A program made the position numbers and the translations under genes. A stretch of 8,400 bases of DNA, from the NCBI GenBank assembly GCA_903847285.1, contig CAINDH010000117.1:1-8400 (forward strand), written 5' to 3'. Of this stretch, positions 1 through 6,334 are shown in pieces (the first letter of the stretch is position 1; every line of letters begins with the position of its first letter). The notes beneath the pieces were generated by a model. The model saw only the letters and a list, made by a program, of their open reading frames with translations, did not search any database and was not told the origin of the DNA. This stretch comes from an uncultured Verrucomicrobia subdivision 3 bacterium (lineage in GTDB: Bacteria; Verrucomicrobiota; Verrucomicrobiae; Limisphaerales; UBA11358).

Positions 1-965
1 ACGTGGTGGTTCTCGACGTGAACAAGGAAAAGGAACGCGTCAGCCTCGGCCTCAAGCAGAAGATGACCAATCCGTGGGATCAGATCGAAAGCAAGTTTCC
101 CGTCGGCACCAAGGTCAAGGGCAAGGTCGTCAGCCTCGTGCCTTACGGCGCGTTTGTGCAGCTCGAACCCGGCGTCGAAGGTCTCATCCACGTCACCGAA
201 CTCTCCTGGACCAAGCGCGTCGCGAAACCGAGCGACGTCCTCAAGCAGGACCAAGAAATCGAAGCCGTCGTTCTCGGTATCAACCGCGACGAGCAGAAGA
301 TTTCGCTCGGCGTTCGCCAGCTCGAATCCAATCCGTGGGACATCGCCGACCAGAAATACGCCGTTGGCCAGAAGGTCAAAGGCAAGGTCCGCAACCTCAC
401 CAGCTACGGTGCGTTCGTGGAACTCGAAGAAGGCATCGACGGCATGGTGCATGTCTCCGACATGTCCTGGACCCGCAAGATCAATCATCCTTCTGAAATG
501 CTCAAGAAGGGCGACGAGTTCGAAGCCAACGTGCTCGAAGTGGACAAGGCCAACCAGCGCATCGCGCTCGGCATGAAACAGCTCGAAACCGACCCGTGGT
601 CGAACATCGAGAAGCTCTACAAAGTCGGCGACCTCGTCACCGGCAAAGTCACCAAGCTCGCGAGCTTCGGTGCGTTCGTCGGCCTGCAACACGAAATCGA
701 CGGCCTCGTGCACATCTCGCAGATCAGCGAGGAACGCGTGGACAAGATCAAGAACGTGCTCAAAGCCGGTCAGGACGTCTCCGCTCGCGTCGTGAAAATC
801 GACAAGAACGAACGCCGCATCGGTCTGTCCATCAAGGCCGCCAGCTACACCGACGAGCAGATCAAAGAAGAACAGAAGATTCTCGACTCGCTCAAGCCCG
901 GCGAAGACCTCGTTGCTTTGCAACACGCCTTCGACGCCCTCGACGACGTCAAGGTCTCCGAATAA
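1..965 (+). CDS. rpsA: 30S ribosomal protein S1, C-terminal part (5' end outside window)
   Basis: S1 binds mRNA on the small ribosomal subunit and helps recruit and unfold messages for initiation. The visible 320 or so codons begin inside one S1 (OB-fold) repeat. Three complete S1 repeats follow, at about residues 34-104, 121-189 and 208-276 counted from base 3. Each carries the family pattern VGxxVxGKV, then GAFV, a G-hydrophobic-hydrophobic-H-(V/I) segment (GLIHVTELSW, GMVHVSDMSW, GLVHISQIS) and a closing (I/V)SLG or IGLS strand. The NPWD and DPWS linkers between repeats are typical of bacterial S1. A charged, non-S1 tail of about 40 residues ends at the TAA at 963-965. The reading frame is open to the left edge, so the start and the N-terminal repeats lie outside. 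An intrinsic terminator follows directly, so rpsA ends its transcription unit here. A general S1-repeat RNA-binding protein is the only alternative; the repeat number and linkers favour RpsA. Confidence 0.95.
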   Translation, partial: VVVLDVNKEKERVSLGLKQKMTNPWDQIESKFPVGTKVKGKVVSLVPYGAFVQLEPGVEGLIHVTELSWTKRVAKPSDVLKQDQEIEAVVLGINRDEQKISLGVRQLESNPWDIADQKYAVGQKVKGKVRNLTSYGAFVELEEGIDGMVHVSDMSWTRKINHPSEMLKKGDEFEANVLEVDKANQRIALGMKQLETDPWSNIEKLYKVGDLVTGKVTKLASFGAFVGLQHEIDGLVHISQISEERVDKIKNVLKAGQDVSARVVKIDKNERRIGLSIKAASYTDEQIKEEQKILDSLKPGEDLVALQHAFDALDDVKVSE

Positions 966-982
966 TTCTTCGGACCAAATTC

Positions 983-1016
983 AAAACGGCGGACTGGAAA
1001 CAGTCCGCCGTTTTTT
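983..1016 (+). terminator. Intrinsic terminator of rpsA
   Basis: The arms 983-996 and 1001-1014 are perfectly complementary (14 bp, rich in G and C in the middle). They enclose a GAAA loop at 997-1000, and a run of six T at 1011-1016 follows. It lies 18 bases after the rpsA stop codon. On the opposite strand the same hairpin is followed by only four T, so weak two-way activity is possible. Confidence 0.93.
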
Positions 1017-1097
1017 GCATTGAAAACCAACCTCGACACTGCGGCCACGCCTAAATAGCCTTCCGTCATTGTGCCACCAATCGAAAATCAAAACCCC

Positions 1098-1484
1098 ATG
1101 AACACCATTCTAACCATTTACGCGGCGTATGTGTTGATCAGCGTCATCATGACCGTCTGGGTGGCTCGCACCCTGCACAAGAACGGCCGGATATTTTTAG
1201 TGGATGCTTTTGGCGGCAACACCGAAATGGCCGACTCCGTGAATCACCTGCTGGTCGTGGGGTTTTATCTGATCAACCTTGGCTTCATACTGCTATTTTT
1301 GAAATACGGCGAACACCCGCAGACCGTCGTAGATGGCGTGGAATACCTGGCTCAAAAACTTGGTATTGTGATGCTGGTGCTAGGCTTCATGCACTTCTTC
1401 AACATTTTCAATTTTAACAAAATGCGCCGCAAAGGGATTGCTAAAACTGCGATGACTGGCCTACCGCCGGTTATGCCGAAATAA
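1098..1484 (+). CDS. Small integral membrane protein of unknown function (128 aa, three predicted TM helices)
   Basis: I do not recognise this family. The protein has three hydrophobic stretches that look like membrane helices, at about residues 3-24, 47-70 and 84-106. A polar loop (about 25-46, with HKNGR and an acidic/Asn part) separates the first two. A short periplasmic or cytoplasmic loop with EHPQ separates the last two. The C-terminus is basic (KMRRKG) and would favour a cytoplasmic end. The phrase LLVVGFYLINLGF in helix 2 is the most distinctive segment. There is no cleavable signal peptide, cysteine cluster or catalytic motif. I chose the ATG at 1098; an in-frame GTG at 1071 would add nine polar residues (MPPIENQNP) before the first helix. 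Neither start has a Shine-Dalgarno sequence. The gene stands alone after the rpsA terminator and converges on folA with a 10-base gap. No clear promoter could be picked out in 1017-1097. Confidence 0.75.
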   Translation: MNTILTIYAAYVLISVIMTVWVARTLHKNGRIFLVDAFGGNTEMADSVNHLLVVGFYLINLGFILLFLKYGEHPQTVVDGVEYLAQKLGIVMLVLGFMHFFNIFNFNKMRRKGIAKTAMTGLPPVMPK

Positions 1485-1494
1485 TGCCCACGGC

Positions 1495-2085
1495 TTAAAT
1501 GGAGCTTTTGAGATTCCGGTGTCGGTAATGCAGGATGCTGAACAGCGGGTCGTCGCGCAACGTGGCCACCAGTTCAAACTTGTCCTCGAACGGCGGGAAG
1601 AATGCATCGCCACCTTCCACCTCGCGCTTCACCAGCGTCAGATACAGATCCGAACAGCGCGGTAATGCCTGCTCGTAAATCTGCGCGCCGCCGCAGATGA
1701 AGATGTCATTGGGGAACTCCCTCGGGTCGAGCTTGTCCAGCGTCTTAGTGATGAAAATTTCCGTCTCCACCTTTTCGCCGAGCTTAGAAAAGTGAAATTG
1801 ATACGCGCGCTTCAAGTGCTGCCCGCCGCGCCATTCATGATACTGACCGAAAATCTGGGGATGCTTCTTGATTAGGCTCTGCGGATGCCGCGTGAGAATG
1901 AGGTTCTTACGGTTGGGTAACGGCTTGCCGATGCTCTCGAACGTCTTGCGCCCCATCACGACCATGTGGCCCATTGTCACCTGCTTGAACCACTTGAAAT
2001 CCTCCGGCAGATGCCAAGGAATCTGGTTCCCTGCACCGATCACGCGGTTCAGCGACATCGCGGCGATTGCTTTGAAGTGTTTCAT
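1495..2085 (-). CDS. folA: Dihydrofolate reductase with an internal insertion (196 aa)
   Basis: The enzyme reduces 7,8-dihydrofolate to tetrahydrofolate with NADPH in the cytoplasm, regenerating the cofactor that ThyA oxidises. The family signature is clear. AAMSLNRVIGAGNQIPWHLP (residues 8-27) holds the Met20-type loop, and Asp29 in PEDFKWFK matches the catalytic Asp27 of E. coli. VVMGRKTFESIGKPLPNRKN (42-61) is the NADPH-binding segment, and FICGGAQIYEQALP (129-142) is the conserved Gly-Gly cofactor motif. EVEGGDAFFP (155-164) is the usual late motif. At 196 residues it is longer than the common 160-170. The excess lies mainly at about residues 67-108, between the TR after strand C and the IFITKTLDKL strand, in the adenosine-binding part. 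Its ATG overlaps the TGA of the upstream aminotransferase (ATGA, 2082-2085), which points to coupled translation; no Shine-Dalgarno sequence is visible. It is the last gene of the thyA unit. Confidence 0.95.
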   Translation of the reverse strand: MKHFKAIAAMSLNRVIGAGNQIPWHLPEDFKWFKQVTMGHMVVMGRKTFESIGKPLPNRKNLILTRHPQSLIKKHPQIFGQYHEWRGGQHLKRAYQFHFSKLGEKVETEIFITKTLDKLDPREFPNDIFICGGAQIYEQALPRCSDLYLTLVKREVEGGDAFFPPFEDKFELVATLRDDPLFSILHYRHRNLKSSI

Positions 2086-3311
2086 TTCGATCGGTGCGCG
2101 GGAAAAATTTCTCGCAGCACGTTAGCCAGTCTTTCGTATTGCGGTAAAGAATTATAAAGCTGGGCCGAGACGCGCAACCATCTTTTTGGTGGCGCGGGCC
2201 ACGGAAAGACCGGCACCTCGATGCTGTGCTCACGCAACAGTTTTCCCCGCAACGGATTCAGTCCATTGGAAATCCCGGCGATGTCCGCCGCCGACATGTC
2301 CGGAAGCGGCACCGCCGCGAGCGTGCCGATCATGTCATCGGGACTTGGTGGCGGAATGTTCAGCGCTTCGCACAACACACCTCGCGCTGCGAGTGCGAGC
2401 GCACGGTTGCGTTGCATCACCGCCGGCCAGCCGCCGGGCAACAGTTCGCCGATGACGCGCAAGGACTCCGGAACACTCAGCCACGGCGAAAAATCGCCCG
2501 TGCCCATCCAACTGAACTCGAGCAAAAACCGCGAATGATCGCGAATCGAATTCGCGCCGTGACTGATGACGAGCGGACGAATCTGCGCCTGGCGGTCGCG
2601 CTGGACGTAGAGCAGCGCTGCGCCTTTCGGCGAGCAGAGCCACTTGTGGCAATTGCCCGTGTAATACGTCGCTCCAAGTTTTTTGAGATCCAGCGGAATC
2701 ATCCCCGGCGCATGCGCGCCATCCACAAGTGTCTCAATGCCGCGCGCCGTGAGCGCAGGCACAATTTTTTCAAGCGGAAAGACCAGACCCGTCGAACTGG
2801 TCACATGATCCAGCATCACCAGCCGGGTGCGGCTCGTGACCCCCGCCAGCACGGCGTCCACGACCTGTTGCGATGACGCGAGCGGGAAAGGAATTTTTAC
2901 CACCACCACGCGCGCACCGGCGCGGGCAGCCGCAAAATCCAGCGCACACCGGCTGGCGTTGTAACTGTGATTTGTGACGAGCAACTCATCGCCAGCCTTG
3001 AATTCCAGCGAGCGCAAAACAGTGTTGATGCCGGTGGTGGCGTTGGGCACGAAAACCAGATCATCCCGATCGGCGCCGACGAACTCCGCCAGCACGCGCC
3101 GCGCTTCGTCCCAGAGTGATTCCACGTCGTCCACCAGAAAACGCACCGGCTGACGCTCCATGCGGTCTTGCAGGGCGCGCTGAAATTTTAGCACCGGCAG
3201 CGGACAACTACCGAACGACCCGTGATTCAGAAATGTCACCGCCGGATCATGGGACCAGAAATCCTGCCCGCCGATGGGGCGGTTGAGAAGTTGAGGCGCA
3301 ATCGTTTTCAC
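2082..3311 (-). CDS. Class V PLP-dependent aminotransferase, isopenicillin N epimerase-like (409 aa)
   Basis: This is a fold-type I PLP enzyme of the NifS/CefD group. The N-terminal [11 protein letters not shown] (residues 27-37) is the substrate-end motif typical of the isopenicillin N epimerase-like branch. [15 protein letters not shown] (88-102) supplies the phosphate-binding turn. VDGAHAPG (197-204) gives Asp198, expected to pair with the PLP pyridine nitrogen. [12 protein letters not shown] (219-230) gives Lys223 as the Schiff-base lysine. [15 protein letters not shown] (270-284) and the C-terminal LRVSAQLYN (379-387) also fit the family. The substrate cannot be read from sequence: relatives include epimerases, cysteine desulfurases and C-S lyases. 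The start is GTG at 3311, overlapping the thyA TGA by four bases (GTGA, 3308-3311); an AAGG lies about 13 bases upstream, which is weak as a ribosome site. It sits between thyA and folA, overlapping both. That suggests shared expression, but does not prove a folate or thymidylate role. Confidence 0.88.
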   Translation of the reverse strand: MKTIAPQLLNRPIGGQDFWSHDPAVTFLNHGSFGSCPLPVLKFQRALQDRMERQPVRFLVDDVESLWDEARRVLAEFVGADRDDLVFVPNATTGINTVLRSLEFKAGDELLVTNHSYNASRCALDFAAARAGARVVVVKIPFPLASSQQVVDAVLAGVTSRTRLVMLDHVTSSTGLVFPLEKIVPALTARGIETLVDGAHAPGMIPLDLKKLGATYYTGNCHKWLCSPKGAALLYVQRDRQAQIRPLVISHGANSIRDHSRFLLEFSWMGTGDFSPWLSVPESLRVIGELLPGGWPAVMQRNRALALAARGVLCEALNIPPPSPDDMIGTLAAVPLPDMSAADIAGISNGLNPLRGKLLREHSIEVPVFPWPAPPKRWLRVSAQLYNSLPQYERLANVLREIFPAHRSK

Positions 3312-4150
3312 ACTGCGATTGGTGCCTTGATGGCCGGATGCGGGTCGTAGTTCACCAGTTCAAAATCCTCGAACTTGAAATCGTGGATGTTCTTCACCGC
3401 CGGATTGATTTTCATTTGCGGCAGCGGACGCGGCTCGCGCGAGAGTTGCATCTTCGCCTGCTCCAGATGATTCGCGTAGAGATGCAGGTCGCCGAAGGTG
3501 TGCACGAAATCGCCCGGCTTCAGGTCGCACACCTGCGCCACCATGCGCGTGAGCAACGCGTAGCTCGCGATGTTGAACGGCACGCCGAGAAACAAATCCG
3601 CGCTCCGCTGGTAAAGCTGGCAGCTCAACTCGCCTTCCTGCACGAAGAACTGAAACATCGTGTGGCACGGCGGCAACGCCACCTTGTCTTGCTCCCGCGG
3701 ATTCCAGCCCGTAACGATGAGCCGCCGGCTGCCGGGATTGCGTTTGATCTCGTTGATCAACCAATCGATCTGATCCACGCCGTCCTTGACGTAGGTGCCG
3801 TCGGTCTGTTGCGTCGCGTCAAAATTACGCCACTGGTGACCATAAACCGGGCCAAGATCGCCGGCTTGACGACCGAAGCGGGCGCATTGTTCGGTGGTGG
3901 CCCACTCGTCCCAGATGGTCACGCCGCGCTCTTGCAGCCAGCGGACGTTCGTCTCGCCGCGCAGGAACCAGAGCAGTTCGTAGATGATGGACTTGAGGTG
4001 CAGCTTCTTTGTGGTGAGCGCGGGGAAACTGGTGCGCAGATCAAACCGCGCCTGCGCGCCGAAGACGGAATAGGTGCCCGTGCCCGTGCGGTCCGCCTTG
4101 AACTTCCCGTGGTCGAGGACATGCCGCAGCAAATTTTGATACTCAATCAT
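3308..4150 (-). CDS. thyA: Thymidylate synthase (280 aa)
   Basis: ThyA methylates dUMP to dTMP using 5,10-methylene-tetrahydrofolate and releases dihydrofolate. The protein is complete and strongly conserved. [12 protein letters not shown] (20-31) carries the phosphate-binding Arg21, and WDEW (80-83) and [12 protein letters not shown] (97-108) are active-site segments. SRRLIV (141-146) provides the Arg pair that reaches the dUMP phosphate of the partner subunit. [11 protein letters not shown] (159-169) holds the nucleophile Cys162. [20 protein letters not shown] (178-197) and HLYANH (223-228) bind the base and sugar. The terminal IKAPIAV is the conserved closing tail. It is somewhat longer than the 264-residue E. 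coli enzyme, with extra residues after WDEW ([12 protein letters not shown]) and around 112-123. The ATG at 4150 has no Shine-Dalgarno sequence; a hairpin abuts it. ThyA heads a tightly overlapped unit with the PLP enzyme and folA. Confidence 0.97.
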   Translation of the reverse strand: MIEYQNLLRHVLDHGKFKADRTGTGTYSVFGAQARFDLRTSFPALTTKKLHLKSIIYELLWFLRGETNVRWLQERGVTIWDEWATTEQCARFGRQAGDLGPVYGHQWRNFDATQQTDGTYVKDGVDQIDWLINEIKRNPGSRRLIVTGWNPREQDKVALPPCHTMFQFFVQEGELSCQLYQRSADLFLGVPFNIASYALLTRMVAQVCDLKPGDFVHTFGDLHLYANHLEQAKMQLSREPRPLPQMKINPAVKNIHDFKFEDFELVNYDPHPAIKAPIAV

Positions 4151-4173
4151 TCGTGGAAAAATTTAACCACGAA
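4150..4173 (-). promoter_or_regulatory. Perfect hairpin ending on the thyA start codon
   Basis: TTCGTGG at 4150-4156 is the exact reverse complement of CCACGAA at 4167-4173, with a 10-base A/T loop. In the thyA message this gives a 7-bp stem whose last base is the A of the AUG. The inverted repeat is read directly. A role in controlling thyA translation is inference; the arm could simply be the end of the adjoining tandem repeat. Confidence 0.4.
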
Positions 4174-4194
4174 AGACACGAAAGACACGAAAAG
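4168..4194. repeat. Tandem 9-base repeat CACGAAAGA (three units, last one imperfect)
   Basis: The units are CACGAAAGA at 4168-4176, the same again at 4177-4185, and CACGAAAAG at 4186-4194, preceded by TTTAAC. It lies in the 71-base gap between the helicase and thyA. From general knowledge, short intergenic elements of the form AACCACGAAxGACACGAAxGACACG are dispersed widely in Verrucomicrobiota and some related genomes; I could not verify copies here because only one falls in the window. Confidence 0.7.
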
Positions 4195-4221
4195 AAATCT
4201 TCTGACCGGTGAAGCGCGGCT

Positions 4222-5700
4222 TCAACGCGCGCCAAAGAAGCGGCGGCGAAATCCGCCAGACTTCGGGGCGGTGCTCGGGAAATGTCGCTCGTTGCCACCT
4301 TCACGGTTGCCGTTCACCTCGCGCGCGGGTGGAGGCGGACGCTGGCCACCGCTGGATTGCGGACGGGAACTGAATTGCGGGCGACCCGCTGGCGGACGCG
4401 AATCAAACTGCGGGCGACCGGCTTGCGGCGGACGCGGCTGGCCTTGCGGACGCTGGGAATGTTGTTGTCCGCGTTGTTCATTGCGCGGCGGACGCTGACC
4501 GCGTTGTTGCTGGCGCGGGTGGCGGCGTTCTTCGTCGGCGGGATTGTAGGCGGGCGCGCTGGCAGAATAATTAAACCCTTCCGCCTTTTTCCGCACAAGG
4601 CAGCGACCAATGAAACGTTCGAGGGCGCGGAGTTCGCCGTGGTCTTCGTTCGACACGAAGCTGATGGCGTCGCCGATGGCATTCGCGCGACCGGTGCGGC
4701 CAATGCGATGGATATAATCCTCGACGTGCATCGGAAAATCGTAGTTTACGACGTGCGAAATGCCGTCCACATCAATGCCGCGCGCAGCGATGTCCGTCGC
4801 CACCAGCACACGCACGATGCCGTCTTTAAAATCTTTCAGCGCGCGCAGGCGTTGGTTCTGCGAACGGTTGGAGTGAAGCGTGGCCGTCTTAATACCTTGC
4901 TGTTCCAATTGGCGCGCAAGCCGGTCGGCAGCGTGCTTCATGCGCGAGAAAACCAAAACCATGTCCATACCAGGTTCTTTCAAGAGATGGACGAGCAGCG
5001 CGGTCTTCAGATGCTTCGGCACTTCATACACGAGTTGCGTCACGGTCTCGGCAGGATTCGCACGCCGGCCAATCTGCACAATCTTGGGCGCTCGTTGAAA
5101 CTCGTGGGTGAGTGATTCGATCTCTTTCGAGAGCGTGGCGGAAAACATCAGCGTCTGACGTTGCTTTGGAAGCTGGCGGACAATCTGGCGGATGGATGGA
5201 AGAAAACCCATGTCAAGCATCCGGTCAGCTTCGTCGAGCACCAGAAATTCAAGGCCGGAGAAATCACCATTGCGACGACCAAGCAAATCCAATAAACGTC
5301 CCGGACACGCGACAACGATGTCCGTCGCCGACCGAAGCGCGCGGATTTGCGGCTGTTCACCCACACCACCAAACACGGTGGCGATGGTGAGTGGAAGATG
5401 TTTGGCGTAAGCCCGGATGTTCTCCTCAATCTGCACGACGAGTTCGCGCGTGGGCGCGAGGATGAGCACGCGCGTGCGACGGTTCGGTCCAGCGGCAGCC
5501 TGTGCGGCGGCGAGCTTCGTGAGCATGGGCAATGTGAACGCGGCGGTCTTACCCGTGCCGGTCTGCGCGATGCCGATGAGGTCATGACCCGCAATAATCG
5601 GCGGGATGGCGGCGGTCTGGATGGGCGTGGGCTCGGTGTAACCGGCTTCGGTGACAGCCTGTAAAATTTTTGGCGCAAGGCCAAGCGAACTGAATGACAT
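4222..5700 (-). CDS. rhlE: DEAD-box ATP-dependent RNA helicase, RhlE type (492 aa)
   Basis: This enzyme unwinds short RNA duplexes with ATP; RhlE-type members act in ribosome assembly and RNA turnover. The two RecA-like domains are complete. Domain 1 holds the Q motif GYTEPTPIQ (20-28), Walker A AQTGTGKT (45-52), PTRELVVQ (83-90), the GG at 111-112, PGRLLD (133-138), DEAD (156-159) and SAT (187-189). Domain 2 holds VLVFSRMKHAADRL (248-261), ATDIAARGIDVDG (301-313) and YIHRIGRTGRA (329-339). From about residue 385 the protein changes to a low-complexity tail rich in Gln, Arg, Pro and Gly. The tail ends in a basic-aromatic FRRRFFGAR, an RNA-binding tail of a kind common in this family. The N-terminus MSFSSLGLAPKIL is typical of RhlE and supports the ATG at 5700. 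No Shine-Dalgarno sequence is seen. It follows the rpsG terminator and precedes thyA by 71 bases without a terminator. Assignment to RhlE rather than another DEAD subgroup is fairly secure from the N-terminus. Confidence 0.93.
   Translation of the reverse strand: MSFSSLGLAPKILQAVTEAGYTEPTPIQTAAIPPIIAGHDLIGIAQTGTGKTAAFTLPMLTKLAAAQAAAGPNRRTRVLILAPTRELVVQIEENIRAYAKHLPLTIATVFGGVGEQPQIRALRSATDIVVACPGRLLDLLGRRNGDFSGLEFLVLDEADRMLDMGFLPSIRQIVRQLPKQRQTLMFSATLSKEIESLTHEFQRAPKIVQIGRRANPAETVTQLVYEVPKHLKTALLVHLLKEPGMDMVLVFSRMKHAADRLARQLEQQGIKTATLHSNRSQNQRLRALKDFKDGIVRVLVATDIAARGIDVDGISHVVNYDFPMHVEDYIHRIGRTGRANAIGDAISFVSNEDHGELRALERFIGRCLVRKKAEGFNYSASAPAYNPADEERRHPRQQQRGQRPPRNEQRGQQHSQRPQGQPRPPQAGRPQFDSRPPAGRPQFSSRPQSSGGQRPPPPAREVNGNREGGNERHFPSTAPKSGGFRRRFFGAR
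4360..4422 (-). repeat. In-frame repeat in the helicase C-terminal tail
   Basis: The tail encodes GRPQFDSRPPA followed by GRPQFSSRPQS (residues 428-449). The DNA behind it is an imperfect direct duplication of about 33-36 bases, with GCGGGCGACC as the shared core. Such repeats tend to vary in number between strains. Confidence 0.55.
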
Positions 5701-5708
5701 AAAGAATC

Positions 5709-5717
5709 AGCATAGCA
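5709..5717 (-). promoter_or_regulatory. Possible extended -10 element of the helicase gene
   Basis: The minus strand reads TGCTATGCT, which fits TGnTATxxT. It lies only eight bases before the helicase ATG, so a transcript from it would be nearly leaderless. No -35 box stands at the right distance. The match is short and could be chance. Confidence 0.2.
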
Positions 5718-5789
5718 GATGCGAAGCCGATAGCACGTTCAAAGAACGGCGTGAACAGCCATAGCCTCAGGCACGGCGCAACTCCAAAT

Positions 5790-5821
5790 AAAAAAGCCGG
5801 GACGAATATTCGTCCCGGCTT
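5790..5821 (-). terminator. Intrinsic terminator of the rpoC-rpsL-rpsG unit
   Basis: The stretch 5794-5821 is a perfect 28-base palindrome (14-base arms, core GCCGGGACGAAT). On the minus strand it is followed by a run of six T (the As at 5790-5795, of which the last two also belong to the stem). It starts 19 bases after the rpsG stop. There is no T run on the plus side, so it is a minus-strand terminator. Confidence 0.92.
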
Positions 5822-5840
5822 CGTGAAATAATTTTGAATC

Positions 5841-6314
5841 CTACCAGCGGAAATGCGCGAAGGCTTTGTTCGCCTGCGCCATTTTGTGGACTTCGTCACG
5901 TTTGCGGATGGCGTTCCCCTGCCCTTGATAGGCTTCGAGAATTTCGGCAGCGAGCGCGGCTTTCATCGGCATGCCTTTTTTGGCATCCGCGAAATCCACA
6001 ATCCAGCGGAGCGCGAGTGCGTTCTGGCGGTCGCTCGGAATTTCCAGCGGCACTTGATACGTTGCACCACCGACGCGGCGGGGCTTGGTTTCGATGCGCG
6101 GCTTGGCGTTGTCCACGGCGCGTTGCAAAATTTCGATCGGGTTGCTAGCCGGATTTTTTTCCGAGATGGAATCAAACGCACCATAAACGATGCGTTGGGC
6201 GGTGGCTTTTTTGCCGTCAATCATGACGGTGCTGACCAAACGGGAAACCAGAGTGCTCTGGTATTTTCCGTCTTTGGCGATAGTTCGGCGGGTGGCTTGG
6301 CGGCGACGTGACAT
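5841..6314 (-). CDS. rpsG: 30S ribosomal protein S7 (157 aa)
   Basis: S7 is a primary binder of the 3' major domain of 16S rRNA and lines the mRNA exit region of the 30S subunit. The protein is full length for the family (156-157 residues). MSRRRQATRR starts it, then DGKYQSTLVSRLVSTVMIDG (15-34) and GKK with an aromatic helix. The conserved NAKPRIETKPRRVGGATYQV (68-87) forms the rRNA-contacting hairpin. ALRWIVDFA and EILEAYQGQGNAIRKRDEVH close the helical core, and the C-terminus is AFAHFRW. Its ATG at 6314 is 20 bases after the rpsL stop, with a TAAGGA ribosome site in between. It is the last gene of its unit: a strong terminator follows, whereas in the E. coli str operon fusA would come next. 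Confidence 0.98.
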   Translation of the reverse strand: MSRRRQATRRTIAKDGKYQSTLVSRLVSTVMIDGKKATAQRIVYGAFDSISEKNPASNPIEILQRAVDNAKPRIETKPRRVGGATYQVPLEIPSDRQNALALRWIVDFADAKKGMPMKAALAAEILEAYQGQGNAIRKRDEVHKMAQANKAFAHFRW

Positions 6315-6324
6315 GGTATTTTAT

Positions 6325-6330
6325 TCCTTA
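6325..6330 (-). promoter_or_regulatory. Shine-Dalgarno site of rpsG
   Basis: The minus strand reads TAAGGA, 10 bases before the rpsG ATG, in the short gap after rpsL. It is the only clear Shine-Dalgarno sequence I found among the start sites in this window. Confidence 0.7.
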
Positions 6331-6334
6331 AAAA

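Noticed and set aside
1017..1060. TTGAAA at 1020-1025 with TAAATA at 1052-1057 as a promoter for the membrane protein
   Set aside because: The spacer of 26 bases is far too long for a sigma-70-type promoter.
1071..1097. GTG at 1071 as the start of the membrane protein
   Set aside because: The nine extra residues are polar, there is no ribosome site for it, and the ATG at 1098 places the first membrane helix near the N-terminus. It cannot be fully excluded.
2226..2876. A 216-codon plus-strand open frame inside the PLP enzyme gene
   Set aside because: It lies wholly antisense to a conserved aminotransferase and has the Arg/His-rich look of an opposite-strand shadow.
3338..4498. A 386-codon open frame on the plus strand across thyA, the intergenic repeat and the end of the helicase gene
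   Set aside because: It is antisense to two genes with unmistakable conserved motifs, has a composition dominated by Arg, Leu and His or by Gly/Cys repeats, and resembles no family. It is a shadow of high-GC codons.
4282..5115. A 277-codon plus-strand open frame inside the helicase gene
   Set aside because: It is antisense to conserved helicase motifs and the repeat-coded tail, and has no recognisable domain.
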